Positions 1 to 7,310 of a stretch of 7,437 bases of DNA are shown here, piece after piece (position 1 is the first letter of the stretch; the number at the start of each line of letters is the position of its first letter). A program made the position numbers and the translations under genes. The notes beneath the pieces are model-generated. The model was not told the DNA's origin and made no database searches. It saw nothing but the letters and a program-made list of their open reading frames with translations. Source of the DNA: Candidatus Sodaliphilus limicaballi (GTDB taxonomy: Bacteria > Bacteroidota > Bacteroidia > Bacteroidales > Muribaculaceae); assembly GCA_018065815.1 (NCBI GenBank), contig JAGHSP010000044.1, positions 1 through 7,437 of the forward strand, read 5' to 3'.

Positions 1-1
1 T

Positions 2-1807
2 ATTTTGGCTGCTGGCATGGGCCGCAGATTAGGAGAATACACCCGTAATAGCACTAAATGCATGGTGCCTGTCAATGGCGTTAGGCTCATCGACCGATTG
101 CTGGGACAACTGTCCTCGCTCAAACTTAACCGTGTGGTTATCGTTGTGGGATACAAGGGGCAGGAACTCGCCGATTACATTGGTGACCGATATGATGACA
201 AGCTCAAAATCGAGTATGTCAATAATCCTATTTATGACAAGACTAACAACATCTATTCTCTTGCGTTGGCTAAAGATAAGATGCTCGAAGATGACACCTT
301 GCTTGTCGAGAGTGACTTGATTTTTGAAGATGGCATGTTTGACCTGCTTGTCAACAATCCATATCCTAATTTGGCACTCGTTGCCAAGTACGAGTCATGG
401 ATGGATGGCACCATGGTGCTTATCAACGAGGATAACAACATCACTAGTTTTGTGCCCAAGGCAGCATTTAGATATGCCGACGCCGACAAGTATTACAAAA
501 CAGTCAACATTTACAAACTGAGCCGCGAGTTCAGTGCCAACAAATATATTCCTTTCCTTGAGGCTTATACCAAGAGTGTGGGCAACAACGAGTACTATGA
601 GAACGTGCTCAGCATCATCTCGTTTCTTAATTCTCAAGACCTCAAAGCCTTGCCGCTGAACAATGGTGAGAAATGGTATGAGATTGACGACAAGCAAGAC
701 CTTAACATTGCCGAGGCGATCTTCTCTGACCCCGAGACTTTGCTCAAGAAATATTACACTCGCTACGGCGGTTTCTGGCGTTTCCCGCAGATGCTTGACT
801 TCTGCTACCTCGTGAATCCTTATTTTCGTCGTTCCAAGATTATCGATGAACTAGAGGCCAACTTCCGCACTCTACTTGGAGAATATCCCTCGGGCATGAT
901 GGTTAACACGTTGCTTGCCAGCAAATGCTGGGGAGTCAAGGAAGATTACATTATCCCCGGCAACGGTGCTGCCGAGCTTATCAAAGCTCTGATGGAGAAC
1001 CTTGAAGGCATGGTGGGTGTAGTAAGGCCCACGTTTGAGGAATATCCTAACCGCATGGATCCAAGTCGTGTTGTGTCATTCGTGCCCCAAAATCGTGATT
1101 TCCGCTATACCGCCGACGACTTGATGGAATTTTTCGGCAATAATCATGTTGAGACGTTGCTTCTTATAAATCCCGACAATCCCTCGGGTAACTTCATTGC
1201 ACTCGATGACGTGTGCCGTCTGGCATCATGGTGCGAGAGCAGGGGCATACGTTTTATCGTCGATGAGAGTTTTGTGGATTTCAGCGAGCAGTGGGAAACA
1301 TCGTCACTGTTGCGCGACAGTTATCTCGAAGCCTATCCTCACATGGTGGTAATGAAGTCTATTTCCAAAAGCTATGGCGTACCCGGTTTGCGTTTGGGTA
1401 TTATGGCTAGCGCCGACACTGACCTCATCCTGACAATGAAGAAACAGGTGAGTATATGGAACATCAACTCATTTGCCGAGTTCTTTATGCAGATTTACAC
1501 CAAGTACGAGAAAGACTACCACAAGGCTTGCAACAAGTTCCTTGAGGTTCGTGCTGACTTTGAATCACAGCTGCGCAACATCCCGTTCCTGCATGTGCAA
1601 CCGTCGCAGGCCAACTTTTTCCTGTGTGAAGTGTTGGCCCCGTACACAGCAAATGACCTGGCACTGGTTCTGCTCAAAGACCACAATATCCTCATCAGTT
1701 CGTGCAGCAACAAGAAGGGTATTGAACCTAACAAATACATACGCTTGGCAGTGCGCGACGAGTCTGATAACGCTCGGCTTATCGCTGCTCTCAAGGCATT
1801 ATCATAA
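2..1807 (+). CDS. Bifunctional LicC-like nucleotidyltransferase / CobD-HisC-like PLP enzyme (5' partial)
   Basis: Residues are numbered from the TTG codon at position 5. Two enzymes are fused. Residues 1 to about 245 form a nucleotidyltransferase: the window opens inside the nucleotide-binding signature (ILAAGMGRRLGEYT, with K18 after it), followed by ESDLIFE (102-108, metal-binding D104) and WYEIDDKQDL (224-233), as in LicC-type cytidylyltransferases. Residues of about 246-600 form a fold-type I PLP enzyme of normal CobD/HisC length: PGNGAAELI (318-326), NPDNPSGN (389-396), VDESFVDF with PLP-binding D420, SISKSYGVPGLRLG with Schiff-base K455, and IRLAVR (579-584) with a probable substrate carboxylate or phosphate Arg. 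All expected catalytic residues are visible in both halves. The true start lies a few codons upstream of the window, because the frame is open through base 2 and the Rossmann strand is cut. CobD-like enzymes decarboxylate phosphothreonine or phosphoserine; HisC-like relatives transaminate. I infer that the protein makes a phospho-amino-alcohol and activates it with CTP. The substrate is not readable from the sequence. A 12-base gap leads to the next gene. Confidence 0.85.
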   Translation: MLAAGMGRRLGEYTRNSTKCMVPVNGVRLIDRLLGQLSSLKLNRVVIVVGYKGQELADYIGDRYDDKLKIEYVNNPIYDKTNNIYSLALAKDKMLEDDTLLVESDLIFEDGMFDLLVNNPYPNLALVAKYESWMDGTMVLINEDNNITSFVPKAAFRYADADKYYKTVNIYKLSREFSANKYIPFLEAYTKSVGNNEYYENVLSIISFLNSQDLKALPLNNGEKWYEIDDKQDLNIAEAIFSDPETLLKKYYTRYGGFWRFPQMLDFCYLVNPYFRRSKIIDELEANFRTLLGEYPSGMMVNTLLASKCWGVKEDYIIPGNGAAELIKALMENLEGMVGVVRPTFEEYPNRMDPSRVVSFVPQNRDFRYTADDLMEFFGNNHVETLLLINPDNPSGNFIALDDVCRLASWCESRGIRFIVDESFVDFSEQWETSSLLRDSYLEAYPHMVVMKSISKSYGVPGLRLGIMASADTDLILTMKKQVSIWNINSFAEFFMQIYTKYEKDYHKACNKFLEVRADFESQLRNIPFLHVQPSQANFFLCEVLAPYTANDLALVLLKDHNILISSCSNKKGIEPNKYIRLAVRDESDNARLIAALKALS

Positions 1808-1819
1808 ATTTCGTGTGTC

Positions 1820-2791
1820 ATGGACAGTAACAAGGTACTCATCATTCAGCACGATGTTATACGCCGCCTCGGCATCACTCCCTCACAGTGCGTGAGGTGG
1901 GTTGAGGAGTCATTCGGCATCAAGCACCAGGCAACATTGCCGCCCAAGTCAAGCATTCATCCTCAAGGCGATGACTTTTTCAACACCATGCCTGCTTTGC
2001 TTCCCGCAGAGTATGGCCGTTTCAGCGTGAAAGAAGTACATCGCATTGAGGGGCAAGTTCCTGCTTTGGGTAGCGATATCTTACTCTATGATAGCATTAC
2101 AGGACGCTTGCTTGCAATGATGGATGCCGACTGGATTACTGCTATGCGCACTGGTGCCGTTGCTGCCTTGTCATATAGGCTCTTTGCTCGACAAGGAGCT
2201 ACCTGTGTGGGGTTTATGGGGCTAGGAAACACAGCCCGTGCCACTGCTTTGTGTCTGCTTGACGACAACCGCGACAAGCAATTCTCGTTCACATTGCTGC
2301 GCTACAAGGACCAGGCAGATGATTTTATGAACCGCCTCTGCGGGTATGACAACGTAACCTTCGATGTCGTTGACACAGTCGAGCAGATGCTCGATAAGGT
2401 TCAGGTTTTGGTTTCGTGCATCACATCGGCATCGGGACTGGTGTGCAGCGACGACAGCAGGTTTCCCGCTGGTATGCTGCTTATTCCAGTCCACACTCGC
2501 GGATTCCAGAATTGTGACTTGTTTTTTGATAAAGTCTTTGGCGACGACACTGCTCATGTGTGCGGATTCAAGTATTTCTCGCAGTTCAAGCGTTTTGACG
2601 AACTGTCTAGTGTGTTGCGAGGCTTGGCTCCCGGGCGTGAGAACGATGACGAGCGTATCCTGTGCTATAATATAGGCCTGGGTCTTCACGACGCTGTCTA
2701 TGCCAGCAAGATATATGACATGATTGTCGAGAACGGCATTGAAGTTGAATCATTTAACCAGATTAAGGAAACCGCAAAGGCATGGGTATGA
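1820..2791 (+). CDS. Ornithine cyclodeaminase / mu-crystallin family protein
   Basis: The 323-residue product has the usual length and layout of the OCD/mu-crystallin family. The N-terminal part carries TMPALLP (56-62) and VKEV (70-73), where K71 matches the family's substrate lysine. SITGRLLAMMDADWIT (92-107) and MRTGA with R110 (substrate carboxylate) follow. The Rossmann domain starts at VGFMGLGNTARA (130-141), a GxxGxG dinucleotide site. The C-terminal helix region reads NIGLGLHDAVYASKIYD (284-300). By eye, the segment that in true ornithine cyclodeaminase holds the catalytic Asp (consensus roughly NAVGGD) reads IPVHTRG here (222-228), so that Asp seems to be missing and proline synthesis is unlikely. 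Relatives include imine reductases, alanine dehydrogenase and SbnB-type amino acid synthases. From its position between an amino-alcohol-type enzyme and a phosphotransferase, I infer a role in making or modifying an amine building block. Family call firm, reaction unknown. It is cytoplasmic, with no signal peptide. Confidence 0.82.
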   Translation: MDSNKVLIIQHDVIRRLGITPSQCVRWVEESFGIKHQATLPPKSSIHPQGDDFFNTMPALLPAEYGRFSVKEVHRIEGQVPALGSDILLYDSITGRLLAMMDADWITAMRTGAVAALSYRLFARQGATCVGFMGLGNTARATALCLLDDNRDKQFSFTLLRYKDQADDFMNRLCGYDNVTFDVVDTVEQMLDKVQVLVSCITSASGLVCSDDSRFPAGMLLIPVHTRGFQNCDLFFDKVFGDDTAHVCGFKYFSQFKRFDELSSVLRGLAPGRENDDERILCYNIGLGLHDAVYASKIYDMIVENGIEVESFNQIKETAKAWV

Positions 2792-2795
2792 CATT

Positions 2796-4067
2796 ATGAA
2801 ACAGGGGTTCTTGCATAAGGTTCTGCGATACGCTTATCTGCACGGTTACAAATACCGGGCCACAGAGCGTGCACATGCCCGCCTTGTGCAGCAGGTGCAA
2901 AAAGACTGCCCCGTGAATGTCGTTTTCATGGCGATGAATGTTGCCATGTGGCGTTACCAGCGATTATGGGAACTCATGAACGCCGACGAGCGTTTCAATG
3001 TCGCGATAGTGCTTTCGCCCTGTATTGACTATGATAAGCAACAGAGTGTCAACGAGTTAAAGAAATTGCGTGCTTATTTTGACGAGCGCAACATGCCCTA
3101 TGTGGACTACGACTTGGAGCATGATGCAGCACCTGTGGACATACGCAAGGAGATTAATCCCTTATTGATGTTCTATCCGCAGCCCTATGAAAACTTGCTT
3201 GCTCCCGAGCATGACTGCACGGCTTTCTACGATAGGCTCATCTGCTACTATCCTTATGCTTTCTGGACAAGTAAGGGAAAGTGGAGTTATGACTTTCATT
3301 TTCATAACCTTGCTTGGCGCTTGTATTATTCAACATCGTTGCATCTTAAAGAGGCACAGCACACCGCATCCAATAAGGGTCGTAACGTTAGGGTAGTGGG
3401 ATATTCTAACGCCGACGATTATCTGTGCAGTGAATTTGCCGATGTGTGGAAACCTTGCCAAACAAATGTAAAGCGCATAGTGTGGGCTCCTCATTACTCT
3501 ATTGTTGAGAAATATGGACTCGTTCCGAGGTCAAATTTCCTATGGATGGCAAAGTATATGGTTGAGTTGGCTACCGAGAATCCCGACAAGCTGCAGATTG
3601 CCTTCAAGCCTCATCCTCGTTTGATAAACGAATTGTACAAACACCCCGATTGGGGAAAAGAGAAAGCCGACGCCTATTACAAATCGTGGCAAGATATGCC
3701 TAACACCCAGCTTGAGACGGGTGGTTTCATAGACTTGTTCATGACAAGCGATGCTATTATCCACGATAGCGGATCGTTTGCCGTGGAGTATCATTATTCT
3801 CGAAAACCAGCCATGTTCGTGTCTCGCGACATGACACGTTTGCTTGAAACCCAAAGCGAATTTGGCAAACTTGCCTATGCGATGCATTACATAGGGGAGA
3901 GCTGTGATGACATAAAGAACTTTATCAACGATGTTGTTCTGGATGGTAAGGACCCATTGAAGGCTGAACGTGAAAAGTATTATAGTGACTACTTGTTGCC
4001 TCCTGGAGGCAGATGCGTAGCGCAAAACACAATAAATGACCTTGTTGAATCATTAAAGTTAAAGTAA
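2796..4067 (+). CDS. CDP-glycerol glycerophosphotransferase (TagB/TagF-like) family protein
   Basis: The 423-residue product resembles the family that moves glycerol phosphate, ribitol phosphate or similar groups from CDP donors to glycans. Visible landmarks are a first Rossmann-like half starting at VNVVFMAMNVAMW (40-52), WAPHYSI (230-236), FKPHPRL (270-276) with its KPHP loop, and SDAIIHDSGSFAVEY (318-332), equivalent to the TagF-type D-SS-x-x-E/D donor-binding segment. There is no signal peptide or membrane segment, so a cytoplasmic or peripheral enzyme is expected. I chose the ATG at 2796, four bases after the previous stop. An in-frame ATG at 2724 would overlap the upstream gene by 68 bases, and the extra 24 residues have no family look. 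A partner gene encoding a CDP-donor-forming enzyme would be expected, and the LicC-like half of the first gene is a good candidate. The transferred group is therefore inferred to be a phospho-amino-alcohol rather than glycerol phosphate. Family call fairly secure, substrate inferred. Confidence 0.8.
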   Translation: MKQGFLHKVLRYAYLHGYKYRATERAHARLVQQVQKDCPVNVVFMAMNVAMWRYQRLWELMNADERFNVAIVLSPCIDYDKQQSVNELKKLRAYFDERNMPYVDYDLEHDAAPVDIRKEINPLLMFYPQPYENLLAPEHDCTAFYDRLICYYPYAFWTSKGKWSYDFHFHNLAWRLYYSTSLHLKEAQHTASNKGRNVRVVGYSNADDYLCSEFADVWKPCQTNVKRIVWAPHYSIVEKYGLVPRSNFLWMAKYMVELATENPDKLQIAFKPHPRLINELYKHPDWGKEKADAYYKSWQDMPNTQLETGGFIDLFMTSDAIIHDSGSFAVEYHYSRKPAMFVSRDMTRLLETQSEFGKLAYAMHYIGESCDDIKNFINDVVLDGKDPLKAEREKYYSDYLLPPGGRCVAQNTINDLVESLKLK

Positions 4068-4069
4068 AT

Positions 4070-5527
4070 ATGGAGCAAGGCAATTTAAGGAGCAAGACAG
4101 TCAACGGCGTGATATGGAGTTTCATTGAGAGATTCTCCGTGCAGGGTGTTGTGTTTGTTCTTGACCTTATTATTGCCCGGCTCATAGGTCCTGATAACTA
4201 TGGTTTGATTGCTATGCTGGCAATCTTCATGTCGATTTCGCAGGTGTTTATCGATGGCGGGTTTTCAAGTGCACTGATACAGCGCAAAGACCGTTCGGAG
4301 TCTGATTTCTCTACGGTGTTCTATATCAACATAGGAATCAGCATACTCACATATTTGGCATTATTCTTTTCAGCCCCAGCAATAGCCAGGTTCTTTAACC
4401 AGCCCATTTTGGATCCTATCACAAAAGTTTATTCCATAAACCTGGTTATAAACTCGCTTGTTGCGGTTAACCGCACTAAACTCACGATCGACGTTGACTT
4501 TAAGACGCAAAGCAAGATTTCGTTTTACAGTGCGGTTTTGTCGGGTGTGGTGGGTGTTGTGCTCGCTTATCTCGGTTATGGCGTGTGGGCTCTTGTGATT
4601 CAATCACTTGCATTGGCAGCGCTAAATGTTTTATTAAGTTTTTACTACGTCAGATGGTTCCCACGCGCAGGATTCAGCGTGGAATCGTTTAAATCGCTTT
4701 TCTCGTTTGGGTCAAAATTGCTTGCTGCAAATGTTATCAGCGCGTTGTATGCCAAGGCTTACGATGTCGTGATAGGCAAAAGATTTAATAAAGCCGACCT
4801 TGGCTTGTATTCCCGTGCCGATAAATTCAACCAATTTGCAAGTAGTAATATAGGCGGCGTGTTGGCACGAGTGTCGTTTCCTGTGCTCAGCGCTATCCAG
4901 GATGACGACGTTAGGCTCAAGGCTGCCTATAAGAAGTACATGCAGATTTCTGCGCTTGTGGTTTTCCCGTTGATTCTTGGCATGTGTGGAGTGGCTCGTC
5001 CCATGATTGAGACATTGCTTGGCCAGGACTGGCTGGGATGTGTGCCCATGCTGCAGATTCTTGCTTTTGCTTATCTGTGGGATTGCGTGGTAACGGTGAA
5101 TTTGAATCTTATATATGTCAAGGGACACAGCGATTATGTGCTGAAACTTGAAGTAATTAAGAAGGCAATAGCATTCGGCATTCTTGCTATCACGTTATTT
5201 TTCGATAGCTTGGTTGCTATATGCTGGGGAAGGGTTATTTATTCTCTGATTGCTTTCTATCTAAATACATACTATACCAATAAGTTGCTTAACTATGGTT
5301 TCTTTACTCAATTAAAGGAATTATCTCCCATATTGGCAATGTCGCTCACAATCACTGGCATTGCGTTAGGTCTCAGTTGGATGGTTAGCAACGCATTGTT
5401 GTCATTGTTGATCTCGCTAGCTGTGTGCCCTGTGGTATATGTATTGATGTGCCACATTCTTAAGGTTGAGGCATATAGTGAGGTGCTAGATATAATTAAA
5501 AGCAAATTAAATGGACTCAAGGGTTAA
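4070..5527 (+). CDS. Wzx-type polysaccharide flippase (PST family, WzxC-like)
   Basis: This is a 485-residue, strongly hydrophobic protein with roughly 12-14 predicted membrane segments. Family landmarks are the N-terminal SKTVNGVIWSFIERF (8-22) amphipathic lead, ARLIGPDNYGLIAM (36-49), FIDGGFSSALIQRKD (60-74), GYGVWALV (169-176), KADLGLYSRADKF (241-253) and FPVLSAIQDD (270-279). These match the PST/Wzx flippases of the MOP superfamily, which move undecaprenyl-pyrophosphate-linked repeat units across the inner membrane for Wzy-dependent assembly. It starts two bases after the previous stop, so translation is probably coupled. Its 3' end overlaps the next gene by 17 bases. The repeat unit it carries cannot be told from the sequence. 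The name wzx fits the role, but Bacteroidales homologues are too diverse for a precise symbol. Confidence 0.92.
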   Translation: MEQGNLRSKTVNGVIWSFIERFSVQGVVFVLDLIIARLIGPDNYGLIAMLAIFMSISQVFIDGGFSSALIQRKDRSESDFSTVFYINIGISILTYLALFFSAPAIARFFNQPILDPITKVYSINLVINSLVAVNRTKLTIDVDFKTQSKISFYSAVLSGVVGVVLAYLGYGVWALVIQSLALAALNVLLSFYYVRWFPRAGFSVESFKSLFSFGSKLLAANVISALYAKAYDVVIGKRFNKADLGLYSRADKFNQFASSNIGGVLARVSFPVLSAIQDDDVRLKAAYKKYMQISALVVFPLILGMCGVARPMIETLLGQDWLGCVPMLQILAFAYLWDCVVTVNLNLIYVKGHSDYVLKLEVIKKAIAFGILAITLFFDSLVAICWGRVIYSLIAFYLNTYYTNKLLNYGFFTQLKELSPILAMSLTITGIALGLSWMVSNALLSLLISLAVCPVVYVLMCHILKVEAYSEVLDIIKSKLNGLKG

Positions 5528-6596
5528 TGACATATTGCCAGTTAAAAAGCAACGTGAGAGTAACATGGAATTACTTCGCATTGTTGCGATGCTGCTTGTG
5601 ATGGTGGTGCATGCTAATTTTCGTGCTCTGCCAGTGCCCACTGCACATGAGATCATAGCCGAGCCCACGTCGAAGTTTCTTATGTTTTTCACCGAGGCTG
5701 TATCGGTTATTGCTGTCAATGTGTTTGTTCTGATGTCGGGTTGGTTTGGTATAAGGCCCAAAGCTAAAAGGCTAGGAGAATTGCTTTTCCAAGTGCTGTT
5801 TTTCGGTCTTTTCGGCATTGTTGTATGTTGGGTTTTTGCTCCCGACAGGTTGCTCACTACACCTCAATATGGCAGTGCGATTTCTCGGTTGTTCATGTGC
5901 GGCGAAACCGATTATTGGTTTGTCAAGACATACATAGCGTTATATTTAATTTCGCCTGTGCTTAATGCATTTATCGAGAAAGCATCGCAGAGGCAGTTTG
6001 CTACAGTTCTCATAGCATTCTTCGTGTTCCAGTGTGCCTATGACTGGCTGTCTAATGCCACAAAATGGATGGCTAGCGGTTATTCGCTCACGTCGTTTGC
6101 ATGGCTTTATATGCTTGCAAGGTATATGCGACTGTATCCCGTTAAATTGTGGCAAAAGGGTAAATGGTTTGATGCTTGTGTATATGCTTGCTACGTGGCA
6201 ATATTGACAATAGCAATGTTTTTCATCAAGAAAAATGGACTCAGGGGCGGAATACTTTATTTCTACTCATGTCCTTTAGTTATTCTTGGTGCAATACATT
6301 TCATGCTGTTTTTCACCAAGTTGCCTCCGTTCAGCAACAAGATTGTTAACTGGGTAGCTATTTCATCGTTTGCAATATACTTGACTCATTCGAGTAACTT
6401 CATTGGCGGGTTTTACGACAAGTGGATTCTTGGGTGGTTCATGACAATGTCGCGTGGCGAGTTTATTGGCTGCACGTCATTGCTCATTACGGCGGTGTTT
6501 GTTGGTTCAATCCTTGTCGATAAGGTTCGCATTGCTTTGTGGCAGGGTTTGATATTGTGTTGTGACAAAATAAAAAACAAAAATAAAAACAAATAA
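5511..6596 (+). CDS. Membrane acyltransferase, acyltransferase-3 (OafA-like) family
   Basis: This is a 361-residue membrane protein with about ten hydrophobic segments. The family signature RESNMELLRIVAMLL lies at residues 15-29. R23 and H34 are separated by exactly ten residues (LLR...VVH), the R-x10-H catalytic motif of OafA-type acyltransferases. VFVLMSGWFG (71-80) and DYWFVKTYIALYLISPVLN (134-152) are further typical blocks. Members usually transfer acetyl or other acyl groups to sugar hydroxyls on surface glycans or their lipid-linked precursors. I chose ATG 5511, 17 bases inside the flippase gene, because the conserved RES block lies before the next Met (residue 19, base 5565). The protein ends in a low-complexity Lys/Asn tail (IKNKNKNK), encoded by an A-rich tract that also precedes the next gene. 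The likely role is O-acetylation of the exported polysaccharide. The acyl donor and acceptor are unknown. Confidence 0.9.
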   Translation: MDSRVNDILPVKKQRESNMELLRIVAMLLVMVVHANFRALPVPTAHEIIAEPTSKFLMFFTEAVSVIAVNVFVLMSGWFGIRPKAKRLGELLFQVLFFGLFGIVVCWVFAPDRLLTTPQYGSAISRLFMCGETDYWFVKTYIALYLISPVLNAFIEKASQRQFATVLIAFFVFQCAYDWLSNATKWMASGYSLTSFAWLYMLARYMRLYPVKLWQKGKWFDACVYACYVAILTIAMFFIKKNGLRGGILYFYSCPLVILGAIHFMLFFTKLPPFSNKIVNWVAISSFAIYLTHSSNFIGGFYDKWILGWFMTMSRGEFIGCTSLLITAVFVGSILVDKVRIALWQGLILCCDKIKNKNKNK

Positions 6597-6605
6597 ATTC
6601 AACTT
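6565..6605 (+). promoter_or_regulatory. A-rich, G-free translational leader before the epimerase gene
   Basis: From 6565 to the ATG at 6606 the sequence contains no G and is mostly A, with repeated units of the type AAAAAC or AAAAAT. It encodes the Lys/Asn tail of the acyltransferase and the 9-base gap. Bacteroidota rarely use Shine-Dalgarno pairing and favour A-rich, unstructured DNA before starts, so this may serve as the ribosome-loading region. It has no GC-rich stem, so it is not a terminator. The functional reading is inference. Confidence 0.3.
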
Positions 6606-7310
6606 ATGAAAAAAGTTATGTTAGTTTTCGGGACACGTCCCGAAGCAATTAAGATGGCTCCGCTCGTGAAAGCGTTTCAGCAGCATACACAGGACTTTGA
6701 GACTGTGGTATGCGTTACCGGTCAGCACCGTGAGATGCTTGACCAAGTACTTGAAATCTTTGACATCAAACCAAATTATGACCTTAACATTATGAAGCAA
6801 GGTCAGGATTTATATGATGTTACTAGCAGAGTGCTTTTGGGCATGCGCGATGTGCTCAAGGAGGTCGCTCCTGATGTTGTGCTTGTGCATGGCGACACTA
6901 CCACTAGCACTGCGGCTGCTATTGCAGCGTTCTATCAGCAGATACCCGTGGGACATGTTGAGGCAGGTCTTCGCACTCATAACCTTTACAGCCCTTGGCC
7001 TGAGGAAATGAACCGTCAGGTGACCGGACGCATTGCGACATTTGATTTTGCACCCACGCCGTTGAGTCGCCAGAACCTTCTCAATGAGGCTGTGCCTGAA
7101 AGTCGCATTTTTGTCACCGGTAACACCGTGATTGATGCCCTCTATTGGGTTGTTGACAAAATCAAGTCTAATCCCGACATTGATGCCACATTGAGTAAAG
7201 TGCTCAGCGATAGCGGTTATGATGTCTCACGCTTGACAAATGGGCGCCGCATGGTTCTTATCACAGGCCACCGTCGTGAGAACTTTGGCGACGGTTTCTT
7301 GAACATCTGA
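6606..7310 (+). CDS. wecB: UDP-GlcNAc 2-epimerase (non-hydrolysing, WecB-like), truncated by premature stop
   Basis: The open part encodes 234 residues, against about 370-380 for the family. It starts with the classic MLVFGTRPEAIKMAPL (5-20) and contains VTGQHREML (37-45), VHGDTTTS (94-101), HVEAGLRT (117-124) with E119, PWPEEMNR (130-137), FVTGNTVID (169-177) and ITGHRRENFGDGF (219-231) with H222. These are the conserved UDP-binding and catalytic positions of the enzyme that interconverts UDP-GlcNAc and UDP-ManNAc. A TGA at 7308-7310 stops the frame just after GFLNI, where homologues usually have a cysteine and continue. The rest of the second Rossmann domain is then cut off, so the 234-residue product should be inactive. 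The same frame continues downstream as good epimerase sequence (see next feature), so this locus is best read as a recently broken wecB. It follows the acyltransferase gene by 9 bases in the same operon. An intact gene would supply UDP-ManNAc for ManNAc or ManNAcA in the glycan. Confidence 0.85.
   Translation: MKKVMLVFGTRPEAIKMAPLVKAFQQHTQDFETVVCVTGQHREMLDQVLEIFDIKPNYDLNIMKQGQDLYDVTSRVLLGMRDVLKEVAPDVVLVHGDTTTSTAAAIAAFYQQIPVGHVEAGLRTHNLYSPWPEEMNRQVTGRIATFDFAPTPLSRQNLLNEAVPESRIFVTGNTVIDALYWVVDKIKSNPDIDATLSKVLSDSGYDVSRLTNGRRMVLITGHRRENFGDGFLNI

Noticed and set aside
5..7. TTG at 5-7 as the start codon of the first gene
   Set aside because: The frame is open upstream to base 2 and the codon lies inside the ILAAG strand of the nucleotide-binding motif, so the gene begins before the window.
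740..1807. Histidine-biosynthesis HisC activity for the PLP domain
   Set aside because: The fusion to a LicC-like domain and the polysaccharide context, plus CobD-like motifs (PGNGAAELI, DESFVDF), argue against a housekeeping HisC.
2..1807. A PntC-type phosphonate enzyme
   Set aside because: The PLP half looks like class I/II CobD/HisC rather than the class V transaminase of PntC, and no phosphoenolpyruvate mutase or phosphonopyruvate decarboxylase is in the window. It is not excluded, since the upstream region is unseen.
2724..2795. An upstream ATG at 2724 for the phosphotransferase gene
   Set aside because: It would overlap the preceding gene by 68 bases and adds residues with no family resemblance. 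ATG 2796 fits the operon spacing.
3540..4025. Long minus-strand open frames such as 3540-4025, 2222-2689 and 4712-5128
   Set aside because: They lie opposite well-supported genes, show no recognisable motifs and look like codon-bias shadows.
6565..6605. Rho-independent terminator after the acyltransferase gene
   Set aside because: The tract is A-rich on the coding strand with no GC-rich hairpin and no T run, and the next gene starts 9 bases later.
7308..7310. Selenocysteine at the TGA, since homologues usually have Cys here
   Set aside because: The TAA 27 bases later would still stop the protein, I see no convincing stem-loop just after the TGA, and this Cys is not a known catalytic residue. 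A reassigned genetic code is also unlikely, as TGA and TAA end the neighbouring genes normally.
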